Source: Thinopyrum elongatum
Taxonomy: Eukaryota > Streptophyta > Magnoliopsida > Poales > Poaceae
Direction of reading: 5' to 3'
Assembly (NCBI GenBank): GCA_011799875.1
Contig: CM022299.1
Span: 334,164,409 to 334,228,408 of the forward strand
DNA length: 64,000 bases
A program made the translations under genes and the position numbers. The number at the start of each line of letters is the position of its first letter. The stretch's first letter is position 1. The notes beneath the pieces are model-generated. The model saw only the letters and a program-made list of their open reading frames with translations. It did not search any database and was not told the origin of the DNA. This document shows positions 10,900 through 22,819 of the stretch, one piece after another.

Positions 10900-11430
10900 C
10901 AAGTACCGAACATATGGCACCTCCGCGTTCAGCACACGTTTAGCTCGATGACATCCTCGCCTTGTTGATCCAGCAAGATGGATGAAGTAGTAGATGAGTT
11001 CCGGCAGCCCGACGGCGTGGTCACGGTGGTGATGCAACTATCTCCGCAGGGCTTCGCCGAGCACTACGAAAATATGACCGAGGGTGAACTAGAGGGAGAG
11101 GGGCGCCGCACACGGCTTGGGTATCGTGGTGTATGTTGCCCCTCTCCCTCCACACACATATATATAGATGGGAGAGGAGGGGAGGTAGCCTAGGGTTCCC
11201 CCAAGGGGCCGGCGGCCACCTTGGGCTCCTGCCCTGGCCGCGCCCCCTTCCTTCTTTGGTGCGCGGGGGGAAGGTAGGAGGGGGTGGCGCCCCCCCCCCC
11301 CTTTCCTTCCTCTGAGGTGGAGGGAAGGCAGGAGGGGCTAGCCCTCCCCCTTTTCCTTCCCTAGGGCCAGTGGCCTAGAGGTGGGGCGCGCCAGCCCCTT
11401 GTGGGCTGGTCTGCTCCCCTCTCTTGGCCC
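10900..11430 (-). mobile_element. Truncated copia LTR fragment
   Basis: This 530-bp piece aligns with 41500-42020 of the right copia LTR ('gttcagcacacg', 'gagggagaggggcgccgcac', 'ccttgtgggctggt'). It is cut on the left by the CACTA end and on the right by the start of the next LTR. By eye it is clearly closer to the right LTR than the left LTR at 11431 is. It is therefore the remnant of a separate or recombined element. Confidence 0.8.
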
Positions 11431-12993
11431 TGTTGTGGAACGTTGCATGGAAAACAAAAAAAATTCTATGCACACGCAAGATCTATCCATGGAGATGCAT
11501 AGCAACGAGAGGGGAGAGTGTGTCTACATACCCTCGTAGACCGTAAGCGGAAGCTTTTAGTAACGCAGTTGATGTAGTCAAACTTCTTCGTGATCCAACC
11601 GATCAAGTACAGAACGTACGACACCTCCATGTTCAGCACACGTTCAGCTCGGTGATGTCCTCGCCTTCTTGATCCAGCAAGACGGGCAAAGTAGTAGATG
11701 AGTTCTGACAGCACGACGGCCCGGTGATGGTGGTGGTGATGCTATTTCCGCAGGGCTTCGCCTAAGCTCTCCGAAAATATGACCGAGGGACGAAACTGTG
11801 GAGAGGGGCACCGCACACGGCTAAGAGATTGTCGTGGTCTTGTGTGGCGCCCCCTCCCTCATATATATAGGTGAGGGGAGAGGGGAGGCAGCCAGGAAGC
11901 GCCCCCAAGGAGGCCGAATCCTCCTTGGGCTCCTGCCCTAGCCGCGCCCCCTTCCTTATTTGTGCGCGGGAGGAAGGCAGGGGGAGGTGGCGCCCCCCTT
12001 TCCTTTCTCTCATGAGGAGCGAAAGGCAGGAGGGGCCAACCCTCCCCCTTTCCTTCCCCTAGGGCCGGCGGCCAGGGAGAGGGGCGCACTAGCCTCTTGT
12101 GGGCTGGTGTGTTCCCCCCTTTGGCCCATTAAGCTCATATAGCCTCCCGGGGCTTCTCGGAACCCCTTCCGGTGATCCGATGAATACCCGGTACTACCGA
12201 AACTCTTCCGATGTCCAAACATCATCGTCCTATATATCAATCTTTACCTCCGGACCATTCCGGAGCTCCTCGTCATGTCCGTGATCTCATCCGGGACTCC
12301 CAACAACATTCGGTCACCAAATCATATAACCCATATAACACTATATCGTCAACGAACGTTAATCGTGCAGACCCTACGGGTTCGAGAACTATGTAGACAT
12401 GACCGAGACACTTCTCTGGTCAATAACCAATAGCATAACCTGGATACCCATATTGGTTCTTACATATTCTACGAAGATCTTTATCGGTCGAACCTTATGA
12501 CAACATACGTAATTCCCTTTGTCTATCGGTATGTTACTTGCCCGAGATTCGATCGACGGTATCTTCATACCAAGTTCAATCTCGTTACCGGCAAGTCTCT
12601 TTACTCATTCTGTAATACATTATCTTGTAACTAACTCCTTAGTCACTTTGCTTGCAAGCTTCTTATGATGCTGTATTATCGAGAGGGCCCAGAGATACCT
12701 CTCCGATACACGGAGTGACAAATCCCAATCTCGATTCACGCCAACTCAACAGACACCTTCGGAGATACCTGTAGAGCATCTTTATGATCATCCACTTATG
12801 TTGTGACGTTTGATAGCACACAAGGCATTCCTTCGGTATCCGGGAGTTGCATGATCTCATGGTCGAAGGAACATGTGTTTGACATTAAGAAAGCAATAGC
12901 AATAAACTAAACGAACATATGCTAAGCTAACGGATGGGTCTTGTCCATCACATCATTCTCCTAATGATGTGATCCCGTTATCAAGTGACAACA
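11431..12993 (-). repeat. Copia 3' LTR, outer part (interrupted)
   Basis: The LTR starts 'tgttgtggaacgttgcatgg' in plus orientation and is cut at 12993 by the Athila-like insertion. It resumes at 22578 ('catgtccatggttaggaaac') and ends at 22786. The two parts together give about 1.77 kb, like the 1778-bp right LTR. Divergence from the right LTR is roughly 8-10 percent by eye. Confidence 0.8.
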
Positions 12994-14405
12994 TGATACG
13001 TCTCTGTCGTATCTACTTTTCCTAATGCTTTTCCTCTTGTTTTGGACTCTAATTTGCATGATTTGAATGAAACTAACCCGGACTGACGCTGTTTTTAGCA
13101 GAACTACCATGGTGTTGTTTTTGTGCAGAAATAAAAGTTCTCGAAATGGAACGAAACTTTGCGAGGAATTTTTATACAATAAAAGAAAAATACTGGAGCC
13201 AAGAACCACCGGAGGGGGGGCACCTGGGTGGGCACAACCCACCAGGGCGCGCCACCCCCTCTAGGTGCGCCCAGGTGGGTTGTTCCCACCTGGTGGCCCC
13301 GCTGACCCTAAAACCGACGCTATAAAATCACATTTTTCCAGAAAAAAATCAGGGAGAAAGAATTATCATGTTCCGCGAGACGGAGCCACTGCCACCTCCT
13401 GTTCTTCATCGGGAGGCCAGATCTGGAGTCCGTTTGGGGCTCCGGAGAGGGGGATCTTCGGTATTAGTCATCACCAACCCTTCTCCATCATCAATTCCAT
13501 GATGCTCCCCATCGGGAGTGAGTAATTCCTTTGTAGGCTCGCTGGTCGGTGAGGAGTTGGATGAGATTCATCATGTAATCAAGTTAGTTTTGTTAGGGCT
13601 TGATCCCTAGTATCCATTATGTTTTGAGATTGATGTTGCTATGACTTTGCCATGCTTAATGCTTGTCACTTTGGGCCCGGGTGCCATGATTTCAGATCTG
13701 AAACGTTTATGTTATCACCATTATATCCATGTTCTAGATCCGATCTTGCAAGTTATAGTCACCTACTACATGTTATGATCCGGCAACCCCGGAGTGACAA
13801 TAGTCGGGACAACTCCTGGTGATGACCGTAGTTTGAGGAGTTCATGTATTCACCGTGTGTTAATGCTTTGTTCCGGTTCTCTATTAAAAGGAGGCCTTAA
13901 TATCCCTTTGTTTTCAATATGGACCCCACTGCCACGGGAGGGTAGGACAAAAGATGTCATGCAAGTTCTTTCCATAAGCACGTATGACTATTTACGGAAT
14001 ACATGCCTACATTATATTTATGAACTGGAGATAGTGCCGTATCGCCCTAGGTTATAACTGTCTCATGATGAATATCATCCAATAAATTACTGATCCAATG
14101 CCTATGATTTTCCTACATATTGATCTTGCTAAGTTACTACTACTGCTGTTACTATTGCACTTGCTACGAAACTACTGCTATCACTATTACCGTTACTGCT
14201 CCTGCTACTACTATCAAAACTATCATATTACTGTGCTACTGATCACTTTGCTGCAGATAATTAATCTCCAGGTGTGATTGAATTGACAACTCAGTTGCTA
14301 ATACTCTCAAATATTCTTTGGCTCCCCTTGTGTCGAATCAATAAATTTGGGTTGAATACTCTACCCTCGAAAACTGTTGCGATCCCCTATACTTGTGGGT
14401 TATCA
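12994..14405 (+). repeat. Athila-like 5' LTR
   Basis: 1412 bp, starting TGATACGTC and ending GGGTTATCA. It contains a GC-rich inverted repeat at about 13214-13300 (gtgggcacaacccacc and partners) just before 'tataaaatcac' (13320-13330), a likely TATA region. I counted about 58 differences from the 3' LTR, around 4 percent. Confidence 0.9.
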
Positions 14406-14416
14406 AGACCTTTTTC

Positions 14417-14435
14417 TGGCACCGTTGCCGGGGAG
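14417..14435 (+). promoter_or_regulatory. Primer binding site, tRNA-Asp type
   Basis: TGGCACCGTTGCCGGGGAG lies 12 bases after the 5' LTR. It matches the complement of the plant tRNA-Asp 3' end with one change (A for G at position 5). Reverse transcription of minus-strand DNA starts here. Confidence 0.75.
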
Positions 14436-14483
14436 CACAGCTATATTTGTTGAGTCACTTGGGATTATTATCAAATTATCACT

Positions 14484-15875
14484 ATGAAGAATCTGAAGGA
14501 TGCTAAGACTAAGATTTTTTCCTCTAAGACGAGGGGAGGTAAGGAACTGCCATCCAGCTCCGCTTTAGACTCACCTTCTGTTATAAGTAAACTTGCAACA
14601 CCACCACATGCTATTAATCATGATATGTCGCAAGTTATTGATGATGCTACTTCTTCTATGAATGCTACTCATGATGATGCTAGTACCTTGCTTGATGATG
14701 ATGTGCCACTAGGTGAATTTCTTGATGAACAAATTGCTAGAGTAAGACAACATGATATTGTTGAAACTGATGATGAGCTTGAAACTGAAAATCTTGAAAC
14801 ACCTACTAGAACTAGCCATCCTAGATATCAATTGCCTAAGGTACCGGAAGGTTATGTTGTGGGTGAGGAGGCAACTAGAGATATTCTTGCTTGCAAAGAT
14901 AGAGATGATCTAGAAAAATTATTAAGCAAGTTTAAAGAAAGATCTTTGAATGCTAGAATGAAATGTGATCCTAAGTTTGCTACTTCACCTATCTTTGTTG
15001 ATGATAAGGATTATGAATTCTCTGTCGACCCAGAGTTAATTACTCTAGTTGAATCTGATCCTTTCCATGGTTATGAAACTGAAACTGTTGTGGCACATCT
15101 TACTAAGTTGAATGACATAGCCACCCTTTTTGCTCATGATGAGAAAATTTGCTATTATTATATTCTCAAATTATTTTCGTTCTCATTAAAGGGTGATGCT
15201 AAAGCTTGGTACAACACTCTTGCTCCTGGTTGTGTGCGTAGTCCCCAGGACATGATTTATTACTTCTCTGAAAAATATTTCCCTGCTCATAAGAAACAAG
15301 CTGCCTTGCAGGAAATATTTAACTTTGTGCAAATTGAAGAAGAGAGTCTCCCACAAGCTTGGGGGAGGCTTCTCCGTTTGCTTAATGCTTTGCCTGATCA
15401 TCCTCTTAAGAAAAATGAAATACTTGATATCTTCTATAATGGACTAACCGATGCTTCTAGGGATTTCCTAGATAGTTGTGCTGGTTGTGTTTTCAGGGAA
15501 CAAACTATTGGGCAAGCTGAAGATTTATTGAATAACATATTGAAAAATTATGATGATTGGACTCTTCCTGAAACACCATCTAAACCCACTCCGAAGAAGA
15601 TGGGTATTTTATATCTCAGTCCTGAAGATATGCAAGAGGCAAAGAAATCTATGAAGGCAAAAGGTATTAAAGCCGAGGATGTCAAAAATTTACCTCCTAT
15701 TGAAGAAATACATGGGCTTGATACACCACCACCACCTAAGGTGGTAGAGGTAAATTCTCTAATGAAATTCAATGATAATGATAATCCTCACAATATGCAC
15801 CCTAGCCAATGCCTTTATGAGTTTGAAAACTACATTAGAAAGAAAGATCACTTCAATGCAAATGTTATGAAATAG
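14484..15875 (+). CDS. Athila-like Gag, N-terminal ORF up to an in-frame TAG
   Basis: 463 residues from ATG 14484 to TAG 15873-15875. An acidic, low-complexity N-terminus is followed at residues about 170-350 by a retrotransposon gag domain, with the usual FSFSLKGDAKAWYNTL and YYFSEKYFP words. This is the capsid part that packages element RNA. The next ORF follows in the same frame without a gap, so the TAG (probably once CAG, in VMK-stop-LKYNY) cuts one gag-protease reading frame. A readthrough site is possible, but simple decay is more likely. Confidence 0.8.
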   Translation: MKNLKDAKTKIFSSKTRGGKELPSSSALDSPSVISKLATPPHAINHDMSQVIDDATSSMNATHDDASTLLDDDVPLGEFLDEQIARVRQHDIVETDDELETENLETPTRTSHPRYQLPKVPEGYVVGEEATRDILACKDRDDLEKLLSKFKERSLNARMKCDPKFATSPIFVDDKDYEFSVDPELITLVESDPFHGYETETVVAHLTKLNDIATLFAHDEKICYYYILKLFSFSLKGDAKAWYNTLAPGCVRSPQDMIYYFSEKYFPAHKKQAALQEIFNFVQIEEESLPQAWGRLLRLLNALPDHPLKKNEILDIFYNGLTDASRDFLDSCAGCVFREQTIGQAEDLLNNILKNYDDWTLPETPSKPTPKKMGILYLSPEDMQEAKKSMKAKGIKAEDVKNLPPIEEIHGLDTPPPPKVVEVNSLMKFNDNDNPHNMHPSQCLYEFENYIRKKDHFNANVMK

Positions 15876-17261
15876 TTGAAATATAATTATGATATGATTG
15901 CTCGCTTGAGTGACTTGTTATTTAGAATCTCAAATGATGTTAGAGGTGTAGGGAAGCATGCTTCTATGGTTCAAACTCAGTTAGAACAAGTTGCTAAATC
16001 TCAAAGAGAATTGTTAGATGAAATGAACAATAATATCAATGATCATGCTGTTAGAGTAATGACTAGAGGAGGTAGAATGACTCAGGAACCACTTTATCCT
16101 GAGGGACACCCAAAACAAATTGAACAAGACTCTCAAAGAGTTGACACCGATGCACGTAGTCCTTCTAAAAAGAAAAGGAAGAAGAAAAATGATAGGACTT
16201 TGCATGCCTCTAGTGAACCTGAAGTAGAAAAAACTCCTGATAATGATAATGAAGTTTCTATCTCTGATGCCGAAACTCAATCTGGTAGTGAACACTCACC
16301 TTCTGATAATGAAAAAGGTAATGATGAGGTTCATGAAGACACTCAAAATAATAATAAAGAACCAGACAATGATGTTGAGATAGAACCAGCAGTTGATCTT
16401 GATAACCCACAACCTAAGAATAAAAGGTATGATAAAAGAGACTTTGTTGCTAGAAAGCACGGTAAGGAAAGAGAACCATGGGTTCAAAAACCTATGCCCT
16501 TTCAACCTAAGTCAACTAAAAAGAAAGATGATGAAGAATTTGAACACTTTGCTGAAATGCTGAGGCTAGTCTTTCTGCGTACTCGCTTGACTGATATCCT
16601 TAAAATGCCTCCTTATGGAAAGTACATGAAAGACATCATCACCAATAAGAGAAAAATACTGAAAGCTGAAATCTCCACTATGCTTGCTAATTATACCTTT
16701 AAAGATGGAGTACCTAAAAAACTTGGAGATTCGGGAATACCAACTATACCTTGCTCCATCAAAAGAAATTATGTGAAAACTGCTTTGTGTGATTTAGGAG
16801 CTGGTGTTAGTGTTATGCCTTTCTCTTTATATAAAAGACTTGACTTGAATAAACTCACACCTACTGAAATATCTTTGCAAATGGCTGACAAATCAACTGC
16901 CATACCTATCAGTATTTGTGAGGATGTGCCCGTTGTTGTGGCTAATGTTACTATTTTGATTGACTTTGTTATACTTGAGATGCCCGAGGACGACAACATG
17001 TCAATTATCCTTGGTAGACCCTTTTTTAATACTGCAGGGGCTGTTATTGATTGCAATAAAAGCAAGGTCACTTTTCATATCAATGGTAATGAGCATACGG
17101 TGCACTTTTCGAAGAAACAATTTCAAGTGAATGGTATTAATGTTATTGAAAAATCTCTGATAATCAATATTGGAAGTTTTCAACTACCTCTATCTACTGT
17201 TAAAAAGAAATATGCAATGCTTATTGTTGGGGAAATTCATATCCCTGTTGAGGTAACTTAG
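15876..17261 (+). CDS. Athila-like Gag C-terminus and aspartic protease
   Basis: 461 codons in frame with the preceding gag ORF. It starts with a helical segment, then a highly charged spacer (residues about 75-190 with KKKRKKKN and acidic runs), then a retroviral-type aspartic protease. The active site reads CDLGAGVSVMP, with DLGA in place of DTGA/DSGA, a form known in plant Athila/Tat proteases. The second-half motif is IILGRPFF. The frame closes at TAG 17259-17261, and no RT follows. Codon use is AT-rich, unlike the GC-rich Tat element at 26775. Confidence 0.8.
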   Translation: MKYNYDMIARLSDLLFRISNDVRGVGKHASMVQTQLEQVAKSQRELLDEMNNNINDHAVRVMTRGGRMTQEPLYPEGHPKQIEQDSQRVDTDARSPSKKKRKKKNDRTLHASSEPEVEKTPDNDNEVSISDAETQSGSEHSPSDNEKGNDEVHEDTQNNNKEPDNDVEIEPAVDLDNPQPKNKRYDKRDFVARKHGKEREPWVQKPMPFQPKSTKKKDDEEFEHFAEMLRLVFLRTRLTDILKMPPYGKYMKDIITNKRKILKAEISTMLANYTFKDGVPKKLGDSGIPTIPCSIKRNYVKTALCDLGAGVSVMPFSLYKRLDLNKLTPTEISLQMADKSTAIPISICEDVPVVVANVTILIDFVILEMPEDDNMSIILGRPFFNTAGAVIDCNKSKVTFHINGNEHTVHFSKKQFQVNGINVIEKSLIINIGSFQLPLSTVKKKYAMLIVGEIHIPVEVT

Positions 17262-17574
17262 TGATTTACGAAAGTTCTCCGGTTTCATGCTAATCGAAAG
17301 TGGTTGTTAATAAGACTTGATCAACCTTATTAATGGATCATTTTTTAGAGGTATGAAGTTGATGAATTTAGTGAGCACTACCTTCTGTCCCTACCTTTAG
17401 TTTTCTGTTTTATTAGTTAAATAAAATAAAATGCCATGTTTTGTCTGTTTTCTGAGTTTTCCGTGCATTAAAAAAATGACCCAAAAATAAAAGTTCTCAG
17501 AATGCTTTGAAAATTTAATACGATTTTTTTTCTGAATATTTAAGAATTTTTTATGCAAATAATATCATAGGGAG

Positions 17575-17660
17575 GTGCACCAGGTGGGCACAACCCACCT
17601 GGGTGCGCCAGGACCCCCAGGCGCGCCCTGGTGGGTTGTGGGCCCCATGTGGGCCCCCTC
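17575..17660 (+). repeat. Internal copy-like of the LTR GC-rich inverted repeat
   Basis: 'caggtgggcacaacccacc' with 'ggtgggttgtgggcccc' resembles the LTR segment at 13214-13300 ('gggtgggcacaacccacc', 'aggtgggttgttcccacc'). It can fold into a strong hairpin. It lies about 370 bp upstream of the late ORF, like a second promoter-proximal region. Confidence 0.55.
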
Positions 17661-18031
17661 ACTTATCTCTTCATCCCACATCATCACCTACCTCTAGAAA
17701 AATTCACCATTGCTTTTGCTCTCGTGTTCTTGCTCTCAAACCCGCGGATTTCGATCTCTTTGCTCGAAGCTCCGTTTCCGAAACTGTTTCGGGGAATTGT
17801 TGCTTGGTATGTGACTCCTCCGTTTGTCCAATTAGTTTTTGTTTTAGTGGTTTATATTTTGAATAATTAGCTACTCTTGGTGCTACTGTAGATGTGCTTG
17901 CAAGTTGAATTCTTAGAGTTCTAAGTAGTTTGAATGCTTGTTATGGCCTCTATGCATCTCTATGAATTGTTGTTTTCAATCTTACAAAGTTTTGTTGACG
18001 AAAATTTGTGACATAATTTTTTTCCAGAAAA

Positions 18032-19050
18032 TTGTACGCGAATATTATGAACTTCTTTGGAAGGAGTTCTTCGAGGTGGAGGTCCTCGGAGGCATCTTCT
18101 AGTAGCAGCTCCGCTCGTCGGTCTTATGTTGAGCCAAGTGAAAGTTCTATACGAGATGCCGCCACCAAAACATGCTTATGGCCATGCGATGATTATATGG
18201 TGAGCGTGGGCATTAAGGAAGAATTTTAGCAATATGTGCCAAGCTCGGTCCTTACATTTCAGATAAGTGCAACCAACACCTCACTCTCACTGAATCATTT
18301 GTCAAAGGATTTAAATTCCATCCCCGTGAGTCTAGGGTGTCATTTAAATTATATGCAAATCCATTTACCATTTCTTTAGAGAGATTTGCTCACCACTGTA
18401 AAATCCCATTTTGGGGTTCGCTTGATGAACCACCAAGGTCTGAGTTTGAGATATTCTTGACTAGTCTTTGTTATGGTGAAAATAGGGGAGTGACGGAAGC
18501 TAGAATAAAGAGCATTCATTTTCCCGCAATCCAGTATTTCGCATTATTCAATGGAAAATGCATTGTAGGCAAGCAAGATTGCAGTACACTTTGTGCTCCA
18601 GACTTGAGCCTCATTCGCACCACTCTCACCGGTGACAAAAGTTATAATCTTGGAGCGATTGTCGCACGTAGGTTGCAACACAACGCTGGTAGTGGATATT
18701 TTTATGGTGGAATTTATGCCACACGCTTAGCAAGAGAGCTGGGGGTTTCACCTTTGCTCTATGATCCTATTTTACCCACGCAGTACCTAGATTTTGAAGC
18801 TATAAAATGTCATAAGATCCTTAGACGTGAACCCCATAATTTCACTTATAAATTGTTGTTTAATAAGGATTCTATTGTGGACACATATTTGCCTGCACCT
18901 GCTCTCTTTAAAGTTTACAGTAGGGGAAGATATTATGTTCTCGAGAGTGAGGCCCGAGCTCATAACATGGCAGTGGTGGCCGCACGGCAGGTTGCATCCG
19001 CACCAAGAGCCTCCGTGAGTTATCACTCCGACCATTATGCAGGCTACTGA
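18032..19050 (+). pseudogene. Late ORF of the Athila-like element, one frameshift
   Basis: The ATG at 18032 opens a serine-rich start (MNFFGRSSSRWRSSEASSSS). The frame stops at 18229. The coding signal continues in another frame through 18337 to TGA at 19050 (e.g. ESFVKGFKFHP, FYGGIYATRLARELGV). Loss of one T in the run at 18224-18227 would explain the shift. The second part resembles the ATHILA ORF-1 family. Its position, after protease and before the polypurine tract, is where Athila elements carry an env-like gene. The function is unknown and no clear signal peptide or membrane span is visible. Confidence 0.6.
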
Positions 19051-19075
19051 AGATTACCAAGCTAGGCCAAAATCC

Positions 19076-19090
19076 TAAGCTTGGGGGAGT
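19076..19090 (+). promoter_or_regulatory. Internal polypurine-tract-like sequence (Athila-like)
   Basis: TAAGCTTGGGGGAGT lies 26 bases after the late ORF. It is identical to the 15 bases directly before the 3' LTR (21147-21161). It could act as a second plus-strand primer, by analogy with central polypurine tracts. Confidence 0.5.
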
Positions 19091-21145
19091 ACGTATTTCC
19101 GCCGACATTACATTCATGTTCACACATTTCATTCCAGTTGTCGGTGTCACACTTTTTCATTGTATTATCCATGTTAGATTTATTTTCTCGCATTCTTTTT
19201 GTGTGTTTGAAAAACTTCTTGAAACTCCAGAAACATATTTCTCGCTTCTTTTTTATTTTTCTTCCTAGTTTAAATTCTTGTAGCACTAAAAAGAAAAACC
19301 CAAAAATATTTCCTTTTTCTTGTTGGGAGCTTTCCCGCGTAAATAGTTTTCTCATTTTTGTTTTCCCCCTTTTATTTGCTTTCCTTCAGAAAACCTAAAA
19401 CTCCAAAAATATTTCAGTGTGTTTCTCTGAATTTCTTTTTCCTCTTTATCGAGTCGTACCGAGGAGAAGACCACGATGAAAATGTTGAGTGGCTCTCATA
19501 TGCATTATTGTTGATCTAACAAAGAGCACATTTTGCCTTGTCTTCTCCTTTTGAATAAAATATTTGCAAATTCCAGCTTAGTCCATGGCACTCTTGCACT
19601 ATTATTATTTTCAAATCGTTCGGTCGTGCAAGTGAAAGGCAATAATGACGATATTTGATGAACTGGCCGTGGCAGAGAGAAACGGGTATGAACTCGACTT
19701 GTTCTGTTTTTGTAAATATGTTTAACCTAGTATCCATGATTCAGCCTACTATGATCAAACATGTTTGCAATGACAATTAAAGATTATAGTTTCTCATGCC
19801 ATGCATAAGTAGCTAGGAGTGGATAATGATTTATCTTGGATGTCAACATTGCGTTAAAATGATTGTGATGTAGGATGATGATATGGTATCCTCCTCTGAA
19901 TGTTCGAGTGGCTTGACTTGGCACATGTTCATGCATGTAGTTGAATAAAAACCAACATAGCCTCTATGATATTTATGTTCATGGTGTTCATATCCTACTC
20001 ATGCTAGTGTCCAATGTTACTTATGCATAATGCATGTTCATGACCGTTGTTGCTCTCTAGCTGGCCGCTTCTCAACCTATTTGCTAGCCTTCGCCTGTAC
20101 TAAGTGGGAATTCTGCTTGTACATCAAAAACCTTGAACCCAAGTTATTCCAGATGAGTCCACTATACCTACCTATATGCGGTATTACCCTGCCGTCCTAA
20201 GTAAATTTGCATGTGCCACCTCTAAAAAACCTCAAATAAATATCCTTTTTGTGTGCCTGGATTGTTCATAGAGCGACATGAGGTATTTGGTATCTTCCAT
20301 GCTAAGCGGGTTATTCTCATGATGAGTGTTTATTCGCTCGTCCTTGCACGAGAGGGGCGGTAATAGGGATTCCCATTCCCGAACTCAAAATGCAAATAAT
20401 TAAACAAAACTCCCTCAGGACTGTTGTTGGTATGGACGGTACCTGTTGTTTCGGACAAGCCGTGGAGTGTGAATGTTGGTGGAGGGGGAGTAAACCTTTA
20501 CTTTTATCGCTTGGGAACCACCACTAATGTGTTTAGCATGGAAGATATTGATAACTGATGGTCGCGAAGTAAACTAGAAGGTTGCATCTCTCAAAATTTC
20601 ATATACCTCTATTTTGAAAACTTGAGCTCTAGCACCTCTGCAAATCACTACTCCCCTCTGCGAAGGGACTATCTATTTACTTTTATGTTGTGTCATCACC
20701 TTCTCAAATAAGCGCCAGAACCTGAGAGCACTTCTGTCATGCTTATGCATTGTGTGTAGCTAATGTTGGGTGCATCATGACTGGATCTTTTCTACCATGA
20801 ATTACAATGTTTAGTCACTGCTCGGACTTTGGAGGTGCTCTGCATTTATGTTTTGCAGTCTCAGAAAGGGCTAGCGAGATACCACTATTGTCATATTATA
20901 TCATGATTGTTTTAATAACGTGTTGTTGTTCGAGATATCTTATTATTGCTTGCTAGCTGATTATGTCATTGTTATGAGTTAATGTAATTTTTAAGAGTTA
21001 TTGTCAACATGGTTAGTTATAATCTTTGCTGAAAACCTGGGTGCTACTTAAGCTTATTTATGCAAACAAGAGCAAAAGAGTCCGTAAAAGTTTTTCTTTT
21101 TCACTTTCAGTTTATCAACTGAATTGCTTGAGGACAAGCAAAGGT
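19091..21145 (+). other. Long untranslated 3' region of the Athila-like element
   Basis: About 2 kb without an ORF of interest between the late ORF and the polypurine tract. It is AT-rich and pyrimidine-rich in its first 350 bases. Such long 3' regions are usual in Athila elements. Confidence 0.6.
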
Positions 21146-21161
21146 TTAAGCTTGGGGGAGT
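21146..21161 (+). promoter_or_regulatory. Polypurine tract (Athila-like)
   Basis: TTAAGCTTGGGGGAGT directly abuts the 3' LTR start TGATACG at 21162. Plus-strand DNA synthesis would start here. Confidence 0.75.
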
Positions 21162-22572
21162 TGATACGTCTCCGTCGTATCTACTTTTCCTAACGCTTTT
21201 CCTCTTGTTTTGGACTCTAATTTGCATGATTTGAATGAAACTAACCTGGATTGACGCTGTTTTCAGCAGAACTACCATGGTGTTGTTTTTGTGCATAAAT
21301 AAAAGTTCTCGGAATGGAACGAAACTTTGCGAGGAATTTTTATACAATAAAAGAAAAATACTGGAGCCAAGAACCACCGAAGGGGGGCACCTAGGTGGGC
21401 ACAACCCACCAGGGCGTGCCACCCCCTCCAGGCGTGCCCAGGTGGGTTGTTCCCACCTGGTGGCCCCGCAGACCCTGAAACCGATGCTATAAAATCACAT
21501 TTTTCCAGAAAAAAATCAGGGAGAAAGAATTATCGCATTCCGCGAGACGGAGCTACCGCCACCTCCTGTTCTTCATCGGGAGGCCAGATCTGGAGTCCGT
21601 TTGGGGCTCCGAAGAGGGGGATCTTTGGTATTCATCATCACCAACCTTTCTCCATCGCCAATTCCATGATGCTCCCCACCGGGAGTGAGTAATTCCTTCA
21701 TAGGCTCACTGGTTGGTGAGGAGTTGGATGAGATTCATCATGTAATCAAGTTAGTTTTGTTAGGGCTTGATCCCTAGTATCCATTATGTTCTGAGATTGA
21801 TGTTGCTATGACTTTGCCATGCTTAATGCTTGTCACTTTGGGCCCGGGTGCCATGATTTTAGATCTGAACCGTTTATGTTATCACCATTATATCCATGTT
21901 CTAGATCCGATCTTGCAAGTTATAGTCACCTACTACGTGTTATGATCTGGCAACCCCGGAGTGACAATAGTCGGGACCACTCCCGGTGATGACCGTAGTT
22001 TGAGGAGTTCGTGTATTCATCGTGTGTTAATGATTTGTTCCAGTTCTCTATTAAAAGGAGGCCTTAATATCCCCTAGTTTCCAATATGGACCCCGCTGCC
22101 ACGGGAGGGTAGGACAAAAGATGTCATGCAAGTTCTTTCCATAAGCACGTATGACAATTTACGGAATACATGCCTACATTATATTTATGAACTGGAGCTA
22201 GTGCCGTATCGCCCTAGGTTATAACTGTCTCATGATGAATATCATCCAACAAATTACCGATCCAATGCCTATGATTTTCCTACATATTGATCTTGCTAAG
22301 TTACTACTGCTGCTGTTACTATTGCACTTGCTACGAAACTACTGCTATCAATGTTACCGTTACTGCTGCTGCTACTACTATCAAAACTATCATATTACTG
22401 TGCTACTGATCACTTTGCTGCAGATAATTAATCTCCAGGTGTGATTGAACTGACAACTCAGTTGCTAATACTCTCAAATATTCTTTGGCTCCCCTTGTGT
22501 CGAATCAATAAATTTGGGTTGAATACTCTACCCTCGAAAACTATTGCGATCCCCTATACTTGTGGGTTATCA
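21162..22572 (+). repeat. Athila-like 3' LTR
   Basis: 1411 bp, TGATACGTC to GGGTTATCA, followed by the TSD CAACA. It aligns over its full length with 12994-14405. Most differences are C/T or G/A transitions. Confidence 0.9.
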
Positions 22573-22577
22573 CAACA

Positions 22578-22786
22578 CATGTCCATGGTTAGGAAACCTT
22601 AACCATCTTTGATCAATGAGCTAGTCTAGTAGAGGCTTACTATGACATGGTATTTGTTTATGTATCCACACGTGTATTTAAGTTTTCGATCAATACAATT
22701 CTAGCATGAATAATAAACCTTTTATCATGAATAAGGAAATATAATAATAACAACTTTATTATTGCCTCTAGGGCATATTTCCATCA
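22578..22786 (-). repeat. Copia 3' LTR, inner part (resumes after nested element)
   Basis: Continues the left LTR from 12993 and ends 'gcatatttccatca'. On the minus strand this is the LTR start. It is nearly identical to 42893-43098 of the right LTR. Confidence 0.85.
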
Positions 22787-22797
22787 GTCTCCCACTT
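22787..22797 (-). promoter_or_regulatory. Polypurine tract of the copia element
   Basis: On the minus strand AAGTGGGAGAC abuts the 3' LTR. It is the expected plus-strand primer. Confidence 0.7.
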
Positions 22798-22819
22798 GCA
22801 CTAGAGTCAATAATCTAGA

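Larger units (their letters stand above)
12994..22572 (+). mobile_element. Athila-like gypsy LTR retrotransposon, no RT (non-autonomous)
   Basis: It has complete TG...CA LTRs (12994-14405 and 21162-22572) and a perfect TSD, CAACA at 12989-12993 and 22573-22577. The empty site is preserved at about 42885 in the sister LTR. The primer site matches the tRNA-Asp type used by Athila elements. Inside are gag-protease (14484-17261) and a late ORF (18032-19050). No reverse transcriptase, RNase H or integrase motif is seen, so it would need proteins from a relative. The architecture recalls the wheat Sabrina type, but I cannot confirm the family. Confidence 0.85.

Noticed and set aside
15873..15875. 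Programmed stop-codon readthrough between Gag and protease
   Set aside because: No known readthrough context or downstream pseudoknot could be shown, and the element has other lesions. Simple nonsense change is more likely.
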